From: Cryptomeria japonica | Lineage: Eukaryota > Streptophyta > Pinopsida > Cupressales > Cupressaceae | Direction of reading: 5' to 3' | NCBI RefSeq assembly: GCF_030272615.1 | Contig: NC_081410.1 | Span: forward strand, 128,030,640-128,094,639 | DNA: 64,000 nucleotides | Shown: positions 59,044 through 64,000 of the stretch, piece by piece | How the letters are laid out: the number at the start of each line of letters is the position of its first letter | Position numbering within the stretch: the first letter of the stretch is position 1 | Notes under the pieces: generated by a model | Told to the model about the DNA's origin: nothing | The model's database searches: none | The model's input: the letters and a program-made list of their open reading frames with translations, nothing else | Made by a program: the position numbers and the translations under genes

Positions 59044-61143
59044 GTGAATTTGGGGGGTGTCTTGTGTGATTGTGCCTCTCTTTCCTTGTGCTCTTTCATT
59101 TTTGTTGCAATTAGTCCTCATAAATTTCCACCTTTAACTCCACATAACTATGCATCATGGAAAATTAAAGTATGGAGCAAATTTATGGAAAAAGGTCTCA
59201 CACATTACATAGATGGAACAATAGCAACACCACCTGATCCTAATGCTCATTTATATTGGCTCACTAAGAATTGCCTGGCTCTTGGAACTTTGCATAAGTA
59301 TGTATCAGATGACCTCATTTTTCACATTGAGAAGTGTACAACAATCAAAGAGGCTTGGGAAATGTTTCAGAAATTGTATGGTCAAGTTGATGAAATCAAA
59401 GGTTACAAGATTGACAATGAGCTCACCAACTTTGATCCCAAGAGTTTTGATACAATCCAAGATTATGTCACCAAAGCAAATGAACTAAGAGAAAAGCTTA
59501 AGGATTGTGGAATTGACAAAAAGGATGCTCAGTTGATATTCAACTTGTTGGACAAGCTTGCACCAGAATATGCAACATTTGTGTCTAGCTTCCAAACTCA
59601 TCGTTTGACAATGGGGAGTTCCTATGTTATGCCTTCATTTGATGCTTTCATAGAAATGTTGATATTGGAACAATCTAAGTTGTTGAACATGGGGCTTCTC
59701 AAGTCTTCAAAGTCCAAGGCTTTGGTGGCTAATCAAAGGAATCAAGGAAGTCATGGCAAAGATTCCAACAAGAAGAAGAAGCACTCTAAGTCAAAACCAT
59801 AGCAGGAAAAAGGACAATCATCCTCTCCATCACAAGGCAATTTTTCATCCTCTTCCAAGAAGGGGACACCACCTAAGAAGGATAAACCAACTTGTGCATA
59901 TTGCAAGAAGTATGGTCATGATGAGCATTGATGCCACACCAAGCAAGTTGATGAGTTAACTAATCTTCTTAAGAAAAACAACATCAACTTGCCATCCGCC
60001 TACACAAAGAAGGATTCAACTCCTTCATCTTCCTCACATTCTAAGGGAAAAGGGCAAGCATTTATGGCTAAAATAGGTTCTTCACAACAATGGATACTTG
60101 ACTCGGGTGCCTTATATCACATGGGTTCTACAAATGAGTAGTTTTCTTCATTGGAGCCATCTAAGGTACCTCACATTTACATAGGTGATGATACACAAGT
60201 AGAGGTTGAAGGGAAAGGTTCAATTGACATGGATGATGAAACATTTGAGAATGTTCTTTATGTTCCTAACTTGTCTAACACCCTTCTTTCTATCTACCGA
60301 ATCACTCACTATGGGAATGGGAAAAAGGTTGAGTTTACACCAGATTCAGTTGTGGTAAAGGAACTTGATGATGATGCCTTGGTAGCAGTGGGACAAGTCA
60401 ATGACAACTCAAGGCTTTATTCATTCTCACACTTTGTGCCAAGTTCACCTTCTAGGGCCTTGCTTACTCAATTATTTTCCAAAATTAAGCTATGGTATGA
60501 GGGGTTTGGTCACCTCAACTACCGCTATCTTCAAAAGCTCAGCACGAAAGACATGGTCACAGGTCTACCTCGAATCAGTTTTTCAGAGGGTGTATGTTCA
60601 AGTTGTTCCATGGGCAAGCATCCCGAGGAGAAGTTTGATAAGGGGAAAGCTTGGAGAGCTTTAGAAGTTCTTCAACTTGTTCACAATGATGTAGAAGGTC
60701 CATTTCTAGCACCTTCATTTAGCAAGGCCCGCTATGTCCTCACCTTCATTGATGACTACTCCCGCTTCACTTGTGTCTACTTTCTCATTCATAAGAGTGA
60801 AGTATTTGACAGATTTCAGGACTTCAAGACTTGTGTGGAGAAGCAATCCGGGAAAGTGGTCAAGATTCTTCGTATAGATAATGGAAGGGAATATGTGAAC
60901 AAAAGACTTGAGGATATTTGTACATTTGAGGGGATTGATCTTCAGCATTTTGTTGCATACACTCCACAGCAGAACGGAGTTGCAGAGCACAAGAATAAAA
61001 CTCTCAAAGAAATGGCTAGTTGTATGATACATGCACATTATCTTGATCCTTCCTTTTGGGTAGAGGCTATCAGTTGTGCCACACACATCCAGAATCAGGT
61101 TTCTCACAAATCTTTGCAAGGTATTACTCGTTTTGAAGTTTGG
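59044..61143 (+). pseudogene. Copia C gag, protease and integrase
   Basis: One frame of 700 codons with three stops, open from 59044, where the first codon is GTG; the true start is unclear. Gag: LTPHNYASWKIKVWSKFMEK (about 59130), a Lys-rich linker, and knuckle CAYCKKYGHDEH-x-C with a TGA inside it. Protease: WILDSGALYHM (about 60090). Integrase: zinc-binding region near 60500 (GHLNYRYLQKLS, CSSCSMGKH), then LVHNDVEGP, FIDDYSRFTCVYFL, RIDNGREYV and GVAEHKNKTL with the catalytic Glu. Stops at about 59800 (TAG), 59930 (TGA) and 60139 (TAG) stand for Gln, Arg and Gln. The frame ends where the 61144 insertion begins. Confidence 0.92.
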
Positions 61144-62784
61144 TGATGCAGAGGTCTTGTGCCTAGCTCTCCAATTCACCCTTACTCACCCCAACTCCTC
61201 AACTCACCCTTCTACTCAAGATCCTCCAAGGTAACTTGTTAGGGTACACTCCTTAGACCTCCAAGGCCTAAAATATATTGGCTTGCCTCCTAGGTATAGT
61301 CTCTTGAGGTTTCTTGTTGGTTTCAACCCCAAATCTCTGATTTTGAGATGGTCTCCTACTAGTTTCCCAAAACTCCCGCTAAGCTCCAAAGACCTCCACC
61401 AAGGATCTTCACTCTAACCATGTTTAAAGTTTGTGGTTATGTTTTTCAGGTATTTTCAAGGTCATTTTATTCATTATAAAGGTCTGCACCTTCCTTCCAA
61501 GCCCTAGGCTTTCAACTTGCTTCTACCGGCTGCTATTAGGCCTAAATGACTAGTCCTTTTGGGACTATTTTATTGGTCTTTTCCCAAAAAAATTCCTAAC
61601 AAACCCTAGATATTTTTACATATTTAGATACCAATTTGGAAGTTAAACAAGATCACAAATTTTCCCATCTGGGTTTGTCGTACAACTAGGGTAACTCAAA
61701 ATGAGCTATTTTTAAGGGGTTTAGGGCTTCCAGGCAGTTTTGGAAGATGTGCTCCAAACTCTTCACTAGTTAAAATCTAAAACCAGAAAAATCTTGGATA
61801 CATTTGGTACACCCATAGACCTTTCCAAAACACTATGGGTTGCTAGGGTATCACTTCTCCATGGCACTGGAAATGAGCAATCTCTGCTGCCCCTACACAC
61901 TAGCTACAAGCTTGTGTGTTATTCATCTCACCCATTCTCCTCCTTGTGGCCTGAAAAAACACAAAAATCCTACTCTAAAACTATTTAAAGAGCCTACCCA
62001 AGCCATCCAATGGATTTCAACTTTTTCCATTCATGGATTCTCAGGTAAAATACATTTTTACAACCCAAACCCCAAATTTCAAGGGTTTGTGAGCAATTTT
62101 CACAAAAACAGTGATAACTTTTGATTCAAAGCACTTCAGACCTTCATATTATACTTTTTGGAAAGGTAAAACAAATTTATAACTTCCTATTCTACTATGA
62201 GAACCGTACTAGACTATACAAGTCATACAAAATCAGAAATTCAAAGCAAAAATAGTCCAAATGTGAGAAAAAGCATAGGAAACCCTTGGCAAATGAATGG
62301 AATGCAAACCAAAAGTTGATTAACCTCATATTGGAGATTTTTAGAAGGTTTTATACACAATTTAAATTTGTTTCCAACCAACTTCCAATGCCATTTCCTT
62401 CATGGACAACTTTTGCCTAAAAATGCAAAAGTTGTCATGACAATTTTGACAACTTTTACCTATGAGTGCAAAAACACACTCCAAGGCTCTCAAGGCCTTA
62501 AAAATAACTCAAATGGAATCCTACAATGGATTTAAACCATTTCCAAACATTCTAGCAAGTTTCCAGGCATCCACCTGGTACAAACCAAAAATTGACATTT
62601 TGACAATATTTCAGGATAATGACAATTTTGGATCCTGAGTACAACAAAAGTGTGGACAACCAAACTATGGCTTCAAAAAGAATCATAGGACTTATTCCAC
62701 CTTATTACAACATAAAATAAATTGAAATCACACAAAAACTCTAAAATGCAAGAAAAGACGACTTGAGCTAGGTGCCCTGCACCA
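61144..62784. mobile_element. 1.64-kb TG...CA element inserted in Copia C
   Basis: Interrupts pol between integrase and reverse transcriptase. Flanking 5-mers TTTGG (61139-61143) and CTTGG (62785-62789) match but for one transition, and removing the insert joins the pol frame exactly. It starts TGATGCAGAGGTCTTG and ends GGTGCCCTGCACCA. Its ends are also imperfect inverted repeats: TGATGCAG...GCCTAGCTC at the left against TGGTGCAGGGCACCTAGCTC read inward from the right. It has no long frame, PBS or PPT. It could be a solo LTR with long terminal inverted repeats, or a non-autonomous DNA element. Confidence 0.75.
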
Positions 62785-62789
62785 CTTGG

Positions 62790-64000
62790 GCTGGTAGGAA
62801 ACTGATTGTGAGACATTTCAGAGTCTTTGGGTGTCCAGCATGGGCTCGCATACCTCCACAGAAATGCAAGGCATTGGAACCTTAGAGTCGGCCTTGCATA
62901 TTTGTTGGATATCCTGAGGGTGTTAAGGCATATAGATTGATGGATCCTAAGATACATGAGGTGTTCAATGAGAGGATACTTCACTTTGAGGAAAGCTCTC
63001 CTAGCTTAGCCTCTCTACCTCCTCCACCTTCCTCCATTGTGGATAGTGATGCTAGTGATTCAGATGATGAGACTTCTTCAACTCCTACTCACAGGGTTAC
63101 ACCTCCGCAGGGTCCACTTGCAATTGAGGAGCCTCGTTCTCCACCTCCACCTAGACCTCATTGGGCTCGATAGACACTTGAGTCTATGGGTTCTCTTGTT
63201 GGGGATCATTCAAATACATAGAGAACTCAATCATAGCATTAGGATATTCCACATGTATTCATTGCTACCGCTTCCGATCCACAGATATTTCAGGAAGCAT
63301 CAGGGGTTCCTGAGTGGGACCAAGCTATGGAGGAATAGTATAGTTCCTTGATGAGGAACAACACATGGGATTTAGTCCATCTCCCTAAGGGGAGAAAGAT
63401 GGTTCGATGTAAGTGGATCTATCAGACCAAGTATGCAGTGGATGGTAGTGTGGATAAGTATAAGGATCGACTTGTTGCGAAAGGTTTCTCTCAGGTTGTA
63501 GGTGTTGACTATACTGAGACCTTTGCGCCCATAGCCAAGATGAACTCCATTCGCTTGACACTTGCTATTGCTGCAGCTCATGGTTGGGTTGTACATCAGA
63601 TGGATGTGAAGAGTGCTTTTCTTCATGGTTATCTTGATGAGGAGATTTATATGGAGCAGCCACAGGGTTTCATCCAGGATACTTCCTTGGTTTGCAGACT
63701 AAGGAAATCTCTCTATGGCCTTAAGCAGGCCCCCAGGGCTTGGTACACCAAGATGGATTCCTTTCTTCTCTCAGCAGGGTTCACCAAGTGTCATTTTGAT
63801 CCAAATGTCTACATTTTGCGACAGGATGACTCTCACTTGATACTTGTGCTCTATTACCGCATCCATCATTAGCAGGGTCAAATCTACTTTGCACGACATA
63901 TTTGCTATGACTGACTTGGGTCTTTTGCACTACTTTCTCGGGATAGAGATTTCACAGTCACCTTCTAGGATTACCCTATCATAGCCCAAGTATGCTCTTG
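62790..64000 (+). pseudogene. Copia C reverse transcriptase region, partial
   Basis: Continues the pol frame: end of the integrase region (HFRVFGCPAWARIPPQ, CIFVGYPEGVKAYRL), an acidic Pro/Ser-rich linker (63000-63175), then reverse transcriptase from about 63340 ([57 protein letters not shown]). At about 63855 the sequence jumps from LVLY into ASIISRVKSTLHDIFAMTD in another frame. The catalytic VDD and its neighbours are deleted. TAG stops occur near 62886, 63173, 63221, 63235, 63241 and 63340, each replacing a likely Gln. The sequence runs to the window edge. Confidence 0.9.

Larger units (their letters stand above)
57002..64000 (+). mobile_element. Copia C: Ty1/Copia element, 3' end outside the window
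   Basis: 5' LTR 57002-57449, PBS 57452-57463, 1.6-kb leader with a GC-rich segment, gag-protease-integrase in one frame, a 1.64-kb insertion at 61144-62784, then reverse transcriptase up to the window edge. The LTR is short (448 bp), unlike those of Copia A and B. Multiple nonsense codons and a deletion at the reverse transcriptase active site make it inactive. Confidence 0.9.

Overview
This is plant nuclear DNA, most likely from a large, retroelement-rich genome. A conifer or other gymnosperm is my guess, based on the density of old and nested LTR elements; the sequence does not prove it. I recognise one host gene. It lies on the minus strand at 684-4587 and encodes a four-exon bZIP transcription factor of the PosF21/RF2a group, predicted at 470 residues. 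A 54-bp exact tandem duplication lies just upstream of it. I found no rRNA, tRNA or CRISPR array.

The rest is layered mobile DNA. From left to right: a 2.1-kb GC-richer retroposon between 17-bp target duplications (10079-12209); the remains of a LINE ORF1 (about 13641-15367); a solo LTR with duplication ACCCT (15368-16512); Copia A (16654-22068), which has a full 5' LTR, gag and pol but whose 3' end has collapsed to 107 bp of LTR; a 5'-truncated retroposon with a coiled-coil reading frame (24661-25493); a solo LTR related to Copia A (28188-29690, duplication TACAC); Gypsy A (30065-45933, minus strand); the remains of Gypsy B (minus strand) in two blocks, split by the insertion of Copia B (49156-55012); and Copia C (57002 to beyond the window), which itself carries a 1.64-kb insertion at 61144-62784.

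The most interesting object is Gypsy A, a 15.9-kb element of the Tat/Ogre type bounded by GATAT duplications. Its sense strand encodes gag, protease, reverse transcriptase, RNase H, a second archaeal-type RNase H and integrase. On the opposite strand, between integrase and the 3' LTR, lies a gene with a plant mobile domain (PMD, MAIN-like). I can model it as two exons with a 933-bp phase-0 intron and canonical splice sites. The leaders of gag and of the antisense PMD gene carry arrays of the same short GCGTYTGTG-like motif, each read in the direction of its own downstream gene. The intron also holds a 42-bp minisatellite.

All retroelement reading frames are decayed. Nearly every premature stop I could place is one C-to-T transition from CAA, CAG or CGA, as expected from long-term cytosine methylation. 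The elements therefore look old and silenced rather than active.
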